DNA of 64,000 nucleotides, taken from contig JANPWX010000344.1 in the NCBI GenBank assembly GCA_024734555.1, forward strand, positions 43,532 through 107,531. The letters are read 5' to 3'. This document shows positions 9,411 to 62,200 of this stretch, in pieces. Under the pieces are notes generated by a model. That model was not told where the DNA came from and did not search any database. It worked only from the letters and a program-made list of their open reading frames with translations. Every line of letters begins with the position of its first letter. The stretch's first letter is position 1. The translations under genes were made by a program, and so were the position numbers. Source of the DNA: Trochalopteron elliotii. Taxonomy: Eukaryota > Chordata > Aves > Passeriformes > Leiothrichidae.

Positions 9411-12000
9411 TTAGTATCACTTAAAAAAAATTAAAATATTTACAATCACGAAATCCTAAGCGTAGGAAGGCTGCGCTGGCGGGGACCTCCTCTCTGATTT
9501 CCCAGTGGGAGAGGAGGTGAGGAGGGGGTCTGCCTGGGAAGAGATGGGCCTATGGTCCTTTGCCTGCCGGGCCAGACAGTCTGGAAAACCCATCCCCTGT
9601 TCAACTGCCTCTTCCACACGAACCTTATTTTCCCACAGACTCTTTTCCCTCCTCCTGGCTCCCTTTTCTCCAGTCTGTCTCCTCCTTCTTTCCATAGCAA
9701 ATGCTCACTCTGGAGCCCACATCCCCGTGCCCCCTTCCTGGAGCCGTTCCCTGCCTGGGAGCTGGATTTTGAGTCAGGATTTCCCGCTCTGCTGACTGAC
9801 GCCTGCTCCAACTGCTCTTGCTGGAGCTGTCAGAGCTCCTGATGGACTTTCTCCCCCCAGTTCATCCACGTGGCAAATTCATTTCCTGCTCTGTGATCCA
9901 GCCCTGTCGTGCATTTCTGAGTGCCTGGAGGTCCAGACACACATTGGACACCCTTGATGTCCATCCCCCCTGCTCTGGTGCACGGAGGGGACAGAAGGAA
10001 CGTGAAGGGACAAGGTTTGTGTCTCCGCCTGCCCAGCACATGGAGACAGCAGAGGGGATCCACGGCACCTTTGCTCTCTGCTCCACAGTGCAAGGACACG
10101 TGTTCCCAGCTCCAAGCTGTGTTTTCCTGGCGCTCCCAGGACATGACAGAACTGCCCACGTGGATGTTTTCCTGCCCTTTGATCCCATCTGGCAAGCCCC
10201 AGGCAGGGCCAGCCTGGGAATGACACTTGACTAAGGATCACTGTGGGAGTCTGAGCTGGGTTAAGGCCAGCACACTCACTCCAGGAAACCTGGGCTTCTC
10301 CTCCCATGACCTTTGAAGCCCCAGAGGAAATTCAGGAGGGGCTGCTGTGACTGGAGGGGGCTGGCTGGTCCTGTATTTGTAGGGGAAGCTGTGATGAGCA
10401 TCACGATTAAGAGCAGGTCAAGGATGACTCCCAATTCCCTGCCCTCCAAACCTGTGTGCCCATGGAGTGGGACTGCACCCCTTAATTCCCTCTGCCCCTC
10501 CTGGGGACTCACCTTTCTTCCTCCCACAAAAGGCAGCTGAGGAGGGAGTGTTACTCCAGGCTGAGTTTGGGGTAGGGCAGTAAAAGATTGCAGGGATCTC
10601 CTCTCCCAATGAGTTGTTTGTCCTCTGGGTCTCCATGAGAAACAAGTCCACCTCTCCACTGAGGAATGTCTCTGAGATCTGTCATAGATGGATACATTTT
10701 AAGGCCAAAAGAGATTGTTAAATCACAGAATTCAGTCTCCTGCAGGTCACAGTTGACAGGTTTCCACTGACTTATGGCTTTTTGGAAGCAGATCACTCCT
10801 CTCCCTGTGAAAGCATCTTTCTCACAAAGGCTCCTCTCGATTTTCCCCAGATACAAAGATAGTGCTGCTCTTGGCAGGTTGTTCTGGTGGCTGAGCAGCC
10901 TCTCTGTTAGGACACGGTCCTTATTTCCAACTGGAATGTGCATTTCTTTGCCTTTTGCATCATTTCACAGCCAGGGAGCCGAATCCCTGTTGCAGGAGCA
11001 CAATTTCCAAACGTTTTTGTGACATTTACATGGAGATGCTGAGGTGACTCGATGACTTCCTTTTTCTGTACCAGACTAAAAAAACTCCAGGAAGCCTTTC
11101 CTCCTTTTTAAGGCTTCCCATGCCTTGCCTCCGCTTCTTTTCAGACTCATCCAATGATGAAAACAAACAAGAAGTGTTCAAATAGATCTTAGAAGAAAAC
11201 CTCTGTTTCATGTGTCTCTGCCTTCAACTGTTTTCCCTGGGACTTGCAGAAAAGATCCTGGAATACGTCCTGACACAAAAACAAAGACAATATCTCTATT
11301 TAATATCTGAAATCACGTCAGGCCAGTTCTCTGCCAGTCTGGATTCCCTTTCTCTGTGGTGCAGGAGAGCAGCCACACAACCAGTGTGGAAGCACTCCCA
11401 GATGCCAGGTGCGGAGATGGATGGGAGATTCTGCTCATATCTATTAAAACTTGTTTAAATTTAATCACCTGATTAAAGACACATTTTCCTCTTTTAGTTC
11501 TCTGGTACTTCACGGCCTGGGTGAAAAAAACCCAACCCTCGGTGAAGCAGTTAATCACATTGAGGGAGTATAAATGAAATGATCAAAAATAGAAAGGCTT
11601 TCAAATCTAAACATGTAACAGATGCCATTTCCCTGACTATCAGAGCAGAGACGCTCTGGAACAATCTCCCAGCCAAGGTTTAAACAGGAGGGGCCAGGAT
11701 GCACCTGGGAACCTCCTAAACCACTGAACTTTGAGGGCAGAGTGGGGAAAAATGGGCAAAAAATAGTGAAAGGGAAAGCTAGCCCCACCAGCAAAAGGTG
11801 GAGGGCCCTCAGGCACTGTCAAAGGACGATAGTGGGGATCACTGACCTTCCCGGGAAACATCACCCTGTGAGAGATCTGCTCCCCAGAGATGCTCCTCTG
11901 AAAGGAGTATCTGTATCAGTTTAGGGTTAAGCCTTTGGTTTTAAGGACTTTTCTGGTTCCTCTCTCACGCCCGTGCTGGCTGGGTACACCCTGCAGCCCT
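9411..12000. other. Intergenic between MRPL48 and RAB6A promoters
   Basis: No exon set, RNA gene or strong repeat recognised. Open frames here are short and unsupported by splice sites or similarity. Confidence 0.55.
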
Positions 12001-12004
12001 TACC

Positions 12005-12175
12005 CTGATGCTGAGGCTGTGAGGGTGGGCAGGCCCTGGCACAGGGTGCCCAGAGAAGCTGTGGCTGCCCCTGGATCCCTGGAAGTGTCCAAGGCCAGGC
12101 CGGATGAGGCTCGGAGCAGCCTGTCCTGGGGGAAGGTGTCCCTGCCCGTGGCAGGGGGTGGAACTGGATGATTCT
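12005..12175 (+). mobile_element. CR1 LINE fragment upstream of RAB6A
   Basis: GGCAGGCCCTGGCACAGGGT, GTGGCTGCCCCTGGATCCCT, GGAAGTGTCCAAGGCCAGG and GTGTCCCTGCCCGTGGCAGG are the CR1 3' region. It ends about 60 bp before the RAB6A CpG island core. Confidence 0.82.
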
Positions 12176-12179
12176 CCTC

Positions 12180-51542
<39,363 letters not shown>

Positions 51543-53160
51543 TATCATGTGGCTTCCACCTTTCTCCAGAACATCACTGCTTTCCCTCCCTGTCCTCTTC
51601 ATTGACTGCAGTGTGAATATTGGCTTGAACCTTCCCCTTTCCGTAATAACGTATCGCAGTTCATCATCGCTGGCTGTCTCGTGGAGATGATCTTTAGCTT
51701 CACAAGCACACCCCACACACACACACACACCAACAAAATGTCAGTGTCTTCATTATTTATAAGAAAAAAAGAAAAAAAAGCCAAAATATTCCACCGTATT
51801 CTAGGTATAACTTTAAAAAAAAAAAAAAAACAAAGGCAAAAAAAAAAAAAATCCGAACAAAAAAAAATAGGTACAATTTCTTAATATTTGTTCCTTTTTT
51901 AATATGTTATGATATTGCACTTTGAAATGATGGCAACTGAGTAAGTTTGGAATTGGACCTAGACGAGATGTATGTGCAGAAGAAGGCTTGCAAATCTGAC
52001 CCATTGGATTTCTCTCAGAAACTGGGAATGCGTAGACAGCAGGCGGAATCACGGTGGGAGGCAGCAGACGCCGAGGGTTAAACGCTTATCCTTGATAATT
52101 AAACACAAATTAACCCCAAGCTCTTAATTGCCTTGAGCAGAGCGAGTCTGCCTGGTGTCCAGGCCCAGCCTGGCCTTAGCAGGGGTTTGGCACCCCTGGC
52201 TGCTGGAGCTGGGAATTCTCGCCCAGGCAGCGGGGACACATTTCCAAGGAAGCATTACTGGGAAATATGGACGGGCTCTTTGGGATGAGTGGCTTCTGGA
52301 GGATTTGGGGGAGAAGGAAAGGGTGGATGTGCATTAGCAAAACACTTGCAGGAAACAGGGAAATAATGTTTCGAGTGCAAAATGAGTTTTCAGAGCTTTT
52401 TTTTTTTTTTTTCCTTTTTAAGTAGAACACCAGTGAAGTGAATTATTACTGCCCAAGAGATGGGAACCTGACGGTTCAGCTGTTTGGAGGAGAAAGCATT
52501 TTGCTTCTTTGGTTTTTTTAGGGGAAATATTAAAATCAGGACTGGCACTAAAACCTGCCAAAGCCGATTGAAACCTTGGAAATTTGGGGGAAAGAGGGAA
52601 GAGCAGCTGGCTGCCCCAGCAGAGGGGGAATGGCACCCGCTTTTCCAGAGCGTGGGCATAGGTCGATGGGGAAGGGGTGTTTACTTTGATCCTACAGAAT
52701 CCTAGTTGAGGCATCTTAGATGGAAAGGGAGGGACTTGAGTAGGATGGAAACCAACTTCTGATTGTGCAGATTTATGCCTTTATTTTTTAGCTCTTTTTT
52801 TTCTTTCTTTTTTTTTTTTTTTTATGTTCAGTCTTCCAAGTTGGTTTAGTTTGGTTCTCTAGAGCTGTATAGTTTGGTTAAATAATTAGTCATTTAGTTT
52901 TCTATGGAATTAGGCACACAATTAACCCTTTTTTCTTTGATATTTATTTCTCGGCTTTAATTTTTTTTACTCTTTTCAGTGCTGATTTTGTTGTTTTCCT
53001 TTGGCTGAGGAATCTGTGTAGAGCTTTGCTGATGTTGCGAGATGTAGCTACCCGAGAAACACGGAATGGAACACACTAGAAGTGCACCCTTTTAATCTTT
53101 ACTAGTCATTGTGAAGTTGCTGTGTAAGTTAATAAACACAATTGTAAATACATTGTTTGC
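51543..53160 (+). other. RAB6A: RAB6A 3' untranslated region (probable)
   Basis: AT-rich sequence with several A and T runs and a (CA)n tract at about 51714-51731, leading to AATAAA at 53131. No coding signal. Confidence 0.65.
53131..53136 (+). terminator. RAB6A: RAB6A poly(A) signal AATAAA (main candidate)
   Basis: AATAAA followed by a T/G-rich stretch (TTGTTTGCTGG, then GTCTGTGTTGCG). It gives a 1.6-kb 3' UTR. Confidence 0.55.
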
Positions 53161-53523
53161 TGGGCGACTCTGGCCGAGTTACAGTGCAGGAAGGAATTCT
53201 CGAGTCTGTGTTGCGATTGCGAATTAAATGGACAATTGCAAGGGAATATTCAGGCTCCTCCTTGGTTCTCTTCTGCCCCTCTCTCTACCATCTAAAATAA
53301 CCACCCTGGGGGAGAGGAAGGGAATCGTCCTCACCACCACTTTCCCCAGGAAGCGGGCATAAAAGAGTTGGAATTCTTCATTCCTGAGGTGAATGCCAGG
53401 CTCATGCCCTGCCCTGGGTTTCTAGCAACTCTGCACAACAATAACTTAAAGGCAGAACGAGATGTAAAAGTGCTTTTCTAATGCAATATTAAAGGCGAAT
53501 TTTTTTGACGTGGCATGTCTTGA

Positions 53524-53529
53524 AATAAA
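53524..53529 (+). terminator. RAB6A: Alternative RAB6A poly(A) signal
   Basis: AATAAA about 390 bp further on; a possible distal site. A third AATAAA lies at 54534-54539. Confidence 0.3.
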
Positions 53530-55029
53530 CATCAATGATATGTGACAAAGGATCATTCTTTATTTAAAAAAAAACTCTCTGGGGGAAGGAAACCTGGCTG
53601 CTTTTCCTTTGTTGTACTGTTCTTAACCATGCTGAAATGCTTCATCCTGCTGCTTCTTCCTTTGCTTTGGTTTGTTTTTTTGCTCCTTTGGTTCTCCATG
53701 CAGCTTCCGTTGGTCCTCATTTGGCTGTTCCCCACAAGCACATTCTTTTTTTTTGCTCGCTTCTGATAGAACCAGCCCCCTCTGCTTCCCACAGTCCCCA
53801 GCTTTAAGCACTGGATTTAAGCAGCTGGCTTAGCCCGCACGGGCTGTGATGGACCAGCAGCCTGGATGCTTTTCCTGGAAGGCCTGAGAGCAGGTTTGTC
53901 CAGAACTTGCTGGAAACAAAGGTGTGGAGAGCAGCATTCCCACAGCTCCGTGTCCAGCATGGCCTGGGGGCTGCAGAAGCATGGACGAGGCCCCTGGGGC
54001 TGCTCAGCACAGCCAGGTATGTTCAGTGCATGTCCTTGCTGATAGCCTGTGCCTAACATGACCACAGGGCTCAGGCCTGTCCTCATCCCAGCTCTCCAGA
54101 GAAAACACACTTCCAAGGTGAGCACAGGAGCAATGTGGTCTTTATATTGATTTTTTTTTGTTGTTATTATTTTTTTTTTTTTTTGCACCATCCATCTGTC
54201 AGGTTTTAGATTTTAATTTTCTTTTGCTCCACGGACGTGGCCAGTGGGAACCATGGGAAAAGATGTTTTTAATGCTGATTTTTGTGTGATTTTTTGAGTG
54301 AAGGTCTCGGCTCTGTTTCTTTTCTCCTCCCTGCTCTGGCTTGCTCGTTGTACAGTCCATCGTGCAGCTATTCCATGCCTCACGTTTTGTCTTGATAAAA
54401 GTAGTTGAAGAAATTGTGTAAGGGGAAAAAAAAAGGTTCCTTTTCTTCATGTTGGAATGTCACTGGTACCTCAGCTCTGTTTGATAATATGAACCAACCA
54501 GAACAAGAGAACAAATCCTTAGTGCTTGAACTAAATAAATACCTGTCTCATTGGAAAGCTCTGGGTCTCTTCTCTCAGCACGTCCAGCGCAGCGCAGGCG
54601 GGAGGTGCAGCTCCTGACAGGGGAGCTGAAGTCTGCAGGAGGCTTTTGTGAGGGCAGGAAGGGTTTTGGGGGGCTGTGTTTCCGAGGGGAGGTGGTGGAG
54701 GGCTGTGTTTGCTGTTGCTGCAGTGTCTCTGCCATTGTTTCCAGCACCCGAGGAGCGATGCTGGGGCCGGAGCCCGGCCTGTGCCAGCTGCAGCTGTGCC
54801 TTTCTGCTCCTTTGCTACTCCTTGCATCCTCTGCTCCCTTCCCAAAGGCACCCTGTGCGGCCTCACCACTGCCTCAGCTTCCCTGGGACACGGGTGCAGC
54901 AAGCCCAGCTTCCCTGAGGAGGATCCTCCTCAAGCCTTCTTCTTGCTGGAGACGGCAGCCGGGTCTGTGGGGCCGGGGAGGTGAGTAACAGATACTCTTT
55001 GGTGAGTTACCCTTTGCTTTCCTGGAGGA

Positions 55030-55175
55030 GACAATCCTGGAATTCTCTCCATGGTTGGGTTGGAAGGGACCTTAAAGACCATCCAGTGCCACCCACTGCC
55101 AAGGGCAGGGACACCTTCCACCAGCCCAGGTTCCTCCAAGCCCCATCCAACCTGGCCAGTAGAGAAGGGGAATTA
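55030..55175 (-). mobile_element. CR1 LINE 3' fragment, intergenic
   Basis: GGTTGGGTTGGAAGGGACCT, TAAAGACCATCCAGTGCCAC and GGTTCCTCCAAGCCCCATCC: reversed CR1 3' end. Confidence 0.85.
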
Positions 55176-58013
55176 CCTGGATTTGGTGTGTGCCCAGATC
55201 TTGGTCTCTTGGTCAAGCTCTTCACTGTTAAAAGGACCATGAATAAATTGGTCGTGAAACTGGAAAGTAGTGGTGGAGATATGCTGGAATTAGGGATATG
55301 GGAACAGTCATGAGGGGGGGATGAGTTCCTGGGGAAGGCATTTTGTCACTGGGGGAGCTTCTGTTCCTTGTAGCTGGCACCTCCAGGTGCTGCCTTGGCT
55401 GGGAGCCTCTGGAAACACCATGTTCACCTCCTCGATTCCTCCTGGCTGCTGCCGTGGGTAGCCTTGGGACTCCCACCTCTCACTGGTATCCCAGTTCCCA
55501 ACTTCCCTCTGGTGAAGGGGATCTGGGTTAAACTGCAGAGATGGGGCTGCTGCAGAGCAGGGAATGGGCAGGGGACCCCACCCGCTCCAGAGGCTGCTCC
55601 TGGCTGCAGTGTGTCGAGCTCCTCTCCCAGCCTGGCTCCAAAATCCAAGAGGGGGTCAGCCTGGAGGGTGCTGATGGCTGCTTTGCTCGCTGGTGGGATC
55701 AGCCCTGATTTTTCCAGGCTGGAGGAGCCACAGCATCCACCTGGCAGCATCTGCAGAGCTGCTGCAGCAGCCGAGCCGTCTCCTCGCTGCAGCTCTGTTT
55801 CCAGCGCCTGAATCCTCAGCAAACCAAAGTGCAAGGGCTCTCCCTACCTGCTGCAGCAGCACCTTTTTCCATGCTGGGCATGTCCCAGCTCCAGAGGAAG
55901 ATAAATGGGGTGGGCAGGCTGCGGCACGGGCTGCCAGCGCTCCCGCAGTCAGGGAGGCAGCTGCAAACACCCGGACCTGGGAGCAGCCTCTCCCTCCCAT
56001 CTGCACTGCCTCCTCCTCTGCTGCTCTCCCGCTGCCTGAGCCAGCCTTTCCAGGCTTGCTGGGCTTGGGGTTTCACCAATGGAATTGTTTTTTCATCAGT
56101 TTAAGGGATTTTTCATCAATTGGCAAAAAAACCCGATTTTATTTTCCCCCCTCTTTAACCATTTTTCCCTTCCCCACCCTGGTCCGAGCGCGTGGTAAAG
56201 TCAAACGTGGCTTTTCATAAAATATTTAGGAACCTCTTGTAGGAGCAGAATGGAACTGGCTGCCCAGATCGATGCTGGAGAGGCCGGGCTCGGGCGTGTC
56301 GGGAATTAAATGCCTGCAGAATTGCAGCTCTGCCCTTCCTGGGAGGATAAGGGGTAGGGAAGGGCTGGAGGCAGCTGGGTGATGATGCTCCTGCTGCCCC
56401 ACAGCTCTGCCCTGCTGGGTTGGGAGGGAGGGGTGCTGTTTTCCAAATGGAATTTTCCAGGCTTGCCACCTGTTTCTGAGGGTTTGGGTATAAATTAGAG
56501 CCATTTTGAGTGCTCCCTGTCGGCCACCCGGAGAGCACGTCTGGAACGAGGATGTTATTAAAGCCTTGATTAAAGTTATTGCTAATTAAAGCCCTGAAGT
56601 GTCTCTCCCACAGCCAGTGGGTCCTCAGATACAGGGCAGTGAAGGGAGAAAATGGGATTTATCGATGCTCCCAGCACTGGTGGTTTGGCACTGACCTTTC
56701 CTGCGTTTTCCCAGCTTGGGAAGGGGGGGTGTATGGAAATTGGAGCTTTGATCCTGACATTTCCTGAGCTGCTTGATTTCCAGAGAAGTGGGTTTGGGTC
56801 ACAGCGAGGGTCACGTGGCCCCCAGCTGATTCCTGTGCCATGGGATATTGTGGGATTCATTTTCCAGGAGATTTGTGGGCATGATGGGCATTGATAGCTT
56901 GTGCCTGCTCCTTACCGCGGATCCCGTTTCTCCGAGGGATTTTGGAGTTGTTTTGAGCTTTGCTCCGTGTTTGGAGCTTCAGCAGCTCTCCCTGCTGGGA
57001 GAGAGGAGTGCTGCGAGTCTGGACTGGAGCTGGGAATGGAGCAGGTCAGCCCTGATGTCTGTCCCTCAGCACTCCTTGTCCCTCTGGTCCTACCCAGCAG
57101 CACCACGAGCTCCTGGGATGCCCCTCCTGAGGGGAGCAGACCAAGCCAGGTACTTTTATGGGCTGTGGTTCCATTGCTTGTGCTTCCAAAGTGATTTATA
57201 TCCTATTTAATTGCTCCTTCATTTAGCTCCCTAGAGCAGGGCCTGCCTGCCACCAGCTGTTCCCACCTGCAGCGTGAAGACCCCGGGAATTGCTGCTGCT
57301 GGTCCAGCACTGTCCTCGCCTGGATTGCTCCATGTCCCTGGATCTCTGGGAGACCAGCACAGCAGGAGAGAAGCAGGAACAGTTTTGGGACATTCAGGTA
57401 CTGCAGGGATGAGGAGCATGGGTGTCCGAGCTCGGGAAAAGGAGCTTTTGCAGGTCAGGAGCTGGACATGGCATGGGAAGGACGAACAGCGTCCTTCTCT
57501 TCCCCAGCCCTTGGGAGCTGGGGTTTGTGCTGGAATTAACAGACGGATGGAGGGGCTGAATCCCTGGCTTAGAAGCTGGGAGCCAGGTGTAGCTCCTGCT
57601 TTGCACAGATCCAGGAATTCTGTTCAGCCACCTCGAAGCTGAAGTGGGGCTGGCAGTGCCTGACCCTGTGCTGGGCCCTTCCCAAGGGGAGATGCCTCAT
57701 CCCATGGGTCCGTGATGCAAAGGAAGGAGCTGCTCTGCCAGCACATGATGGTGGTTCTCTTGCACAGGAGCAGGATTTTTGGGGCAGCTTGGTCCTTTCT
57801 GTGTCTCTTTGGGACCACTGTGCCACACCCACAGGCTGGAGGTGTGACCTCAGAGCTCCTGGGTGGAAAGAGAAGGAGGCAAAGGGGAGCTGGTGACATC
57901 CCTGGGCAGTTCTCCAGAGGGACACAATCCTTCCCACACCCAGAGGTGGCTGAGGCTGAATGTTCCCTCCTCATCCTCACTCACCCACAGGCCAGGGCTG
58001 TTTTTTTGCTGCC

Positions 58014-58019
58014 TTTATT
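58014..58019 (-). terminator. PLEKHB1: Distal PLEKHB1 poly(A) signal candidate
   Basis: Minus-strand AATAAA about 1.1 kb past the stop. Confidence 0.3.
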
Positions 58020-59006
58020 AGACTTCAAAGAGGTTTTTTGTCTTTTTTTTTTCTCTTCCCGGGAGCGGGTGTGCAGCAGGAGGGAGGCAGGGAATGCAGG
58101 AGAGGATGAGGATGGTGTGTTGGGATATCCTAATCCCCCAATGGGCACAGGGGTGAACTGACCCAGGGCTCTAAAGGCAGGAGCAGGCTGGGGTGCTGGT
58201 GTCACTGGTGGTTTTCTATCCAGCTATGGGGTTTGTAATTCCTAAATTCAATGTCAGTCGTGGTTCCAGGATACCATCCTGGCTCTAGAGGTGACACTTG
58301 GCAGCTATTCCTCACCTCTTCATCACCCAACCAAAACCCTGAGCTGCTGCTTGTCCCCTGGCCTGACCGTGTGTCCCCCCTCAATCCCAAATCCCTGCTG
58401 TGAAGATCCCGGCTTGGCTGCCAGAAAGGCTCCCTGCTCCCCATGGAGAGCTGCCCTTCTCCCCCTCCCAAAAGTCAGGGTGAACCTGAGGATGCTGTGT
58501 GTTCCTCCTCCTTGGCTGGAGAGGTTGGGATATTCCCTGGGCTCTTCTCAGCCTAGTTCCCAAGGGTTTAACTCCAGTTCCTGACCGTTTGGCAGCATTT
58601 CTCCAACTTGGCCAGGCCCAGGGGACGAGTGAGTTGGAGAGGGTTGGAAATCCTGCAAAGGTTTTCATCCTTCATAACCTTTTACCCACCTCTTGAGCAT
58701 CCCTGTGGTTGCCCCCGTGTCAGCTCCTATTCCAGTGCTGCAGCCTCCCCCCAAAAAAGCCCTTAAAAAGCCTCTGCATTGTGGGGTTCACCCAGCCAAA
58801 AAAGATCCAGTCAATTCCCCCCAAATTAAGTAAGTCCCCTTCGCTCCCAAACTCGATATTTCTGCAGCCAGCTCCCTGTGGAGATTTGGGATGGGGAAGC
58901 TCTGCCAACAGCCCTGGCAGCTCCCTGGGCCCTGTGCTGATGGGAATCAGATGCTGTGGGATCCTGGAGTGGGTTTTGGGGGTGGCTCTGAAGCACTTGG
59001 GGGTTA

Positions 59007-59012
59007 TTTAAT
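59007..59012 (-). terminator. PLEKHB1: Proximal PLEKHB1 poly(A) signal candidate (ATTAAA)
   Basis: Minus-strand ATTAAA, the commonest variant hexamer, about 130 nt past the stop. Confidence 0.35.
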
Positions 59013-59140
59013 GCAGAAGCTGGGGCTGGGAGCAGGGTATGTGTGGGAGTCTGTCCCCAGGGTGTTTTGGGGAGGCTGAGGGGGGCTCGGGGCAGGTTCC
59101 AAGGCAGGGCTGGGGGGCAGAGGGGAGGCTGTGGCCCAAC

Positions 59141-59277
59141 CTAAAACCAGCAGGGCATCCACATGAAGGAGCCCAGGGCGGCGCCGGTGGCGGCCCCCGC
59201 CAGCAGCCCCAGTGCCATCTGGTCCCCGGAGACGCGGTAGGGATCCTCGCGCACGATGACGTGGGTCACCCCGGGAG
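59141..59277 (-). CDS. PLEKHB1: PLEKHB1 coding exon 6 with stop
   Basis: Encodes PGVTHVIVREDPYRVSGDQ, then the hydrophobic tail ending MPCWF and TAG. Acceptor CCCGCAG. Confidence 0.96.
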
Positions 59278-62200
59278 CTGCGGGGGAAAAGGGGGGCTGT
59301 GAGTGACAAGGGGACGGCCTCGGGCACCCCCCCGGGGGTCACCAGGGCCACCCACCTCCGTACTGGTGGCCGTAGTGGCCGGAGCTGATGTAGGCGGCCT
59401 GGTGGGAGTCCAGGGGCACCGTCTGGTAGTAGTCGTCGTCGTAGGGGTCGTACACGTGCACCTGGAGCGGTGTGGGGGGATTTGGGGGTCAGGCTGCAGC
59501 TCCCCCGGGGGGAAAGGGGCCCTGAGGCCCATGGGTGGGGAATCCCAATGGTCCCAAGGGCTGGAGGCAGCCTGTGCTCGGGTCACCCTGACTCTGCCCC
59601 TTCTTTGTCATCTTGGCTGTGTCCCCGCCACCTTAACAGTGTCCCTGCCACCATAACTCTGCTCCCATTGCCTTCACCTGTTCCTGTCACCTTAACCGTG
59701 CTCCTGTCACCTTAACTGTGTCCCTATAACCTTAACATTGTCCCTGTCACTCTACCCATGTCTCTGTCATCTTAGCTGTGCTCCTGTCACCTCAGCTCTG
59801 CCCCCATTCCCCTTAACAGTGTCCCTGCTTCCATAACTCTGCTCCCATTGCCTTCACCTGTTCCTGTCACCTTAACTATGCCCGTCACCTTACCTGTGTC
59901 CCCGTTCCCCTTAACTGTGTCCCTATAACCTAAACATTGTCCCTGTCACCTTGCCCATGTCTCTGTCATCTTAGCTGTGTTCCTGTCACCTCAGCTCTGC
60001 CCCCATTCCCCTTAACAGTGTCCTTGTCACCTCAACTCTGCTCCTATTGCTTCTAACTGTCCCTGTCACCTTAACTGTGACTCCTTGTCACCTTAACTGC
60101 GTCCCACCACATCAACTCTGTCCCCATTCCCCTTAATGGTGTCCCTGTCATCTTAACAGTGTCCTTGTCTCCTTACCTGTGTCCCCATAACTCTGTGTCC
60201 CTGTCACCTTAACTCCTGTCACCCTCCACCAGTGCACAGTCAGTGACAGTGGCTCTGTCACCTGCTGTCAGTGGTGGCATCCAGCTCCTCCCCACCTTCT
60301 TCCCTGTGGCTCCAGGGACTTTACTCCCTGTGCCTCAAGGCTGCACAGAGGGTGTTGGGGAGCCCCCCCAAGCTCAGTGTCAGCCTGGGAGGGAGCAGGG
60401 TTGGGGTAACTTCTCCCAGCCCAAATCCTGGATCCCAAATCCCATGCCAGGGTGGTGTCCCTGCTCAGGGGGACGAAGCCTCACCGGGGTGGATTTAGAC
60501 TCCAGCACGGCCATCTTCCAAGCACTGCAAACAAAACAGAGGCACCCATTTTTGGTGGGTGCTGGAGGGGTGGGAATTGTCCCCTTCTCCCCACGGGGAC
60601 ATGGATGTGGCCATGGGGCCAGCACTATTCTTTAATTCCCTGTTAAATGAGTGGTGGGGTAACAGCTGGGATTGGAAATGTGCTGGGAGGTACCCAACAC
60701 CACAGGGATGGGCACAGGGCAATCCCTGGGCATAGCCCTGGCTAAAACAAAGGCACGCAGGAAAATGACACCTAAATTTGGGGGGAAGAGCACATAATGG
60801 ATGAATTTCCACTCACAGTTTGAGGCCAAACTCAGTTGATGAAGTTCTGCTTGGCCACAACTGAATGTTTCCCACTTCTATTTTTTAAAATTTTCATTTT
60901 AAAAAAAATCTATTTTTATAAAAATGAAACTATTTTTTAAAATTAATTTCTAATTTCTTTTAGAAATAAATAGAAGTGGAACAGTGCTAAAAAGGGCAGT
61001 TCGCCTCAAGCCACTGAGGGCTTCACATTCAGACTTTTTATTTCCTTCTCCTCAGTCAGGCCAAGAGGGGATTTCTTATCCACGAGGAAAATTCCCCATC
61101 AGGAGACCAACTGCTTAAAACCAGCTGCTTTTGGCTCTGGATTATCCAGTGAGAACCCCAAATCTCCTGCACCTTTCAGCCTGCAAGTGCGTTTGAGAAC
61201 ACGGGCTGGGGGCAGGTTTAGCCAAGGGTGGGATGTGGTGGGAGCGGGACAGGGCTCTCGTGCCCCCAGGCCTTTTCCAGGCTGGGATAATCGGGATGGA
61301 AAAGTGGCTTACACGGCGTCGTCCTCGCTCTCGGCACACAGCATGGTCTTGGAGCCGTCCCGCAGCACCACGGTCAGCAGGCAGTCCCGGCTCCTCCCCT
61401 CGGGCGGCTGCACGTCTGGGAAAGGAGAGGATGGGGTGGGATCAAGCCTCAGTCAAGGAGATGCCCCAGAGACCCTCCCCGGGCTCCAAATTCCCCCTGG
61501 CACAAGAGCTGGTGGGTTTAGTTTTGGCTCCATCTCCACGTGCAGGATGCGGTCAGGATCTCACAGGTTAAAAGCCAACACAAGGAATGAGCTGATGGGC
61601 AGAAACCTCCACCCCCGTGGCAGAAAGGACATGGAAGGGCAGCAAACTGCCAGAAATCTGCTTGAGGGCACGAGGCTGAGCTGCCTTTGCTTTGAACTTG
61701 CCAGAGTGCACCCAAATTTTCTAGGAACGGGAGATGCTCATTGCTGGAGCGAGATTGTGAGCTCAAGCAAGAGCAAAAATCTTAAATCCATGAGGCTCAT
61801 GTGTCTTCCCCTGTTCTGGAAGCTTGGCAGGACCCTCTGGTGAGCACAAAGCTGTGGGATTGTGCTCCCACACCGCTCCCAGCCCGAGAAAAGCGCTTTG
61901 TGCGGAGGCCGTGGGCTGCGGGGCCCAGCCAAGCTGCTGCTTTGTTCTCCTTGTTTGTGCGAGACGTGAGCGATGAGTCAGGGCCGTGGGATCCTGTTTG
62001 TTACAAGCACAAACCAGGAGGTGAGATCCTTCCTTCCTCCCTTCTTCCCTTCCTCCCTTCTTTCCCTTCCTTCCCTCCACCAGGAAAAGTACTGGCAGAG
62101 ATGCTCCAGCGTCTCCTGCCTGGGAATGAGGAGGGGTGAATGAGGCAGCTGGGGTTATTTTGGGGGTATGCTGGATGTGCACAGGTGGAGCATGGGTTAA

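Larger units (their letters stand above)
53161..58013. other. Intergenic between convergent RAB6A and PLEKHB1
   Basis: Convergent 3' flanks. Apart from one CR1 fragment and T-rich runs, no exon set or RNA gene is recognised. The sequence turns from AT-rich to GC-rich near 54.6 kb. Confidence 0.6.

Noticed and set aside
55395..56220. Cluster of overlapping 120-175-codon frames between RAB6A and PLEKHB1
   Set aside because: GC-rich DNA gives long chance frames on both strands at once; no frame shows protein similarity or consistent codon bias.
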